The notes below the pieces were generated by a model. It did no database searches. It was not told the origin of the DNA and worked only from the letters and a program-made list of their open reading frames with translations. A DNA stretch of 64,000 nucleotides, from positions 124,001 to 188,000 of the forward strand of contig NZ_FOMR01000008.1 in NCBI RefSeq assembly GCF_900112705.1, written 5' to 3'. Positions 63,070-64,000 of the stretch are shown piece after piece. This DNA comes from Lentibacillus persicus. Its GTDB lineage: Bacteria > Bacillota > Bacilli > Bacillales > Amphibacillaceae. Each line of letters opens with the position of its first letter. Position 1 is the first letter of the stretch. A program made the position numbers and the translations under genes.

Positions 63070-63139
63070 ATTTTCGGCACATGCCGAAAATACCAATATG
63101 ATTCTAATAGAATGTGATTTTTGGCAGGAGCCAAAAATC
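63070..63139 (+). terminator. Two hairpins after the NERD-like gene
   Basis: ATTTTCGGCA/TGCCGAAAAT (63070-63091) and GATTTTTGGC/GCCAAAAATC (63116-63139) are perfect 10-bp stems with tiny loops. Neither has a long U-run, but the second has T-rich arms. Together they may end the upstream transcript. Confidence 0.55.
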
Positions 63140-63223
63140 TGCCTTATTAAAAGATGGGCTTTATCAAAAGGAAGGGTTCGTGATTGAAGTGAGTTTGGAA
63201 GCGAACGAGTTGGTTGCTTGAAA

Positions 63224-63440
63224 CGTGCGAGAGCCACGCGAAATCGTGCGGGGAATCGTTCAGAACGTGCGGGGACGCCGGCGAATCGTGCAGGGAAGCG
63301 CCGAGAACGTGCGAAACGCCCAGCAAACCGTGCGGGAACGCCGGTGAATCGTGCGAGATAACTTTCAAACCGTGCGACCACAGGCCTAAACCGTGCGACC
63401 CCGCGCCCAAATCGTGCGCCCCCTTACCAAATCGATCGAC
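63224..63440 (+). repeat. CGTGCG array 4: 10 units at 21-bp pitch
   Basis: Cores lie at 63224, 63245 and so on to 63413, all 21 bp apart (one is CGTGCA); a degenerate unit follows near 63433. It sits between two genes of the same strand. The remaining gap to 63720 shows no gene or recognised leader. Confidence 0.92.
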
Positions 63441-63720
63441 ACTTCCGCGCCCCCCGCACCCCGCACCGCAATCGCTGGCAACAATCGTTATCCTATCCGC
63501 CGCTACCGTCATCTCCAGTCCACCATCAATGATCAATGTTCAGACGCCTTTTCCTTTTTAATTGAATGGAACATTTGGAAAGCGGCACGCAATCGATTAA
63601 AATATTGATACAGCCCTCCTTATGAAAGAAATAACATCACAAGCAGATCAATAGGGAATTGCTGTACTTATAAACAAACTTGAAACCACCATCACTATAA
63701 CTAGGCGAGGAGGCGTCACG

Positions 63721-64000
63721 TTGAAGTTAGTAGGAGTATCCGGAACTTTGGCCGGTGATAAGACAGCCAAAGCAGTCTATGATGTGCTGGCCAATGCCAA
63801 GCTGATTGATAAATCCGTTGAAACAGAACTCATTGATTTAAGGGATTATGACATTTCGTTTGCTGATGGCTCACCGTTGGCATATTTTGATGATGACACG
63901 TGGCCTGTCGCAGATAAGATCATGGCGGCCGACTGTCTGGTGTTCGGAACCCCGATTTATCAGGCATCAATTGCCGGTGTGCTGAAAAATTTGCTCGATC
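63721..64000 (+). CDS. NADPH-dependent FMN reductase, N-terminal part (cut by window edge)
   Basis: The frame starts at TTG after GAGGAGG and runs off the window. The first 93 residues (LKLVGVSGTLAGDKTAKAVY ... ADCLVFGTPIYQASIAGVLK) show the flavodoxin-like FMN reductase pattern: SGT phosphate loop near residue 7 and GTPIYQASI for flavin contact. It belongs to the SsuE/azoreductase group; the substrate is unknown. Confidence 0.85.
   Translation, partial: MKLVGVSGTLAGDKTAKAVYDVLANAKLIDKSVETELIDLRDYDISFADGSPLAYFDDDTWPVADKIMAADCLVFGTPIYQASIAGVLKNLLD

Noticed and set aside
63441-63720. Riboswitch before the FMN reductase gene
   Set aside because: I searched by eye for conserved FMN, SAM and T-box elements and saw none; only a ribosome site is clear.

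Overview
The window reads as the chromosome of a low- to mid-GC Gram-positive rod of the family Bacillaceae. It has a full wall teichoic acid (WTA) locus, strong GGAGG-type ribosome binding sites with GTG and TTG starts, sigma-A-like promoters, PRD- and SorC-type sugar regulators and PTS operons. Acidic proteins and a TupA-type teichuronopeptide enzyme suggest a halophilic or alkaliphilic member (Lentibacillus/Virgibacillus-like). The genus is inference.

Region 1 (1-21.9 kb) is a cell-envelope locus. It holds a cut CDP-glycerol transferase, tagD-tagB, a GT4 glycosyltransferase, a TagF-type polymerase, the TagGH exporter, a PQQ-propeller membrane protein, two tandem sulfotransferase-like genes, a glycerophosphodiesterase, tagO, tagA, an LCP ligase, and a GT2-flippase-TupA set. 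An IS110-family element sits inside a composite interspersed repeat between tagO and tagA.

Region 2 (22-27.3 kb) has two small DUF proteins, a Cu/Zn SOD lipoprotein, and a LysR regulator divergent from malate synthase G. Region 3 (27.4-34.3 kb) is a sialic acid operon: nanE, nanA, a sodium symporter, a flavoprotein, a ROK kinase and an RpiR regulator. Region 4 (34.4-44 kb) is transketolase divergent from a PRD regulator and a Gat-type PTS polyol operon with two zinc dehydrogenases, a DeoC aldolase and a 51-aa membrane protein.

Region 5 (44-58.5 kb) looks like one regulon. Two paralogous SorC regulators, GlpD plus a dehydrogenase, a glucitol-type PTS (gutM-srlA-srlE-srlB), a DXR-like (DRL/COG4091) oxidoreductase and an acetoin-dehydrogenase-like complex share one operator design (TTACAAACGTA ... 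TGTAA, outer ends 30-31 bp apart) at five places. The gene set fits uptake of a branched polyol such as 2-C-methyl-D-erythritol, oxidation to 1-deoxyxylulose 5-phosphate, and thiamine-dependent cleavage to acetyl-CoA and glyceraldehyde 3-phosphate. This pathway is inference and is the main novelty candidate.

Region 6 (58.5-64 kb) has a CAP-domain protein, an AGCS symporter, a NERD-like protein and a cut FMN reductase. Four intergenic arrays (one after malate synthase, three here) carry about 58 copies of a CGTGCG core at a strict 21-bp pitch, all in the same orientation. I know of no function for them.
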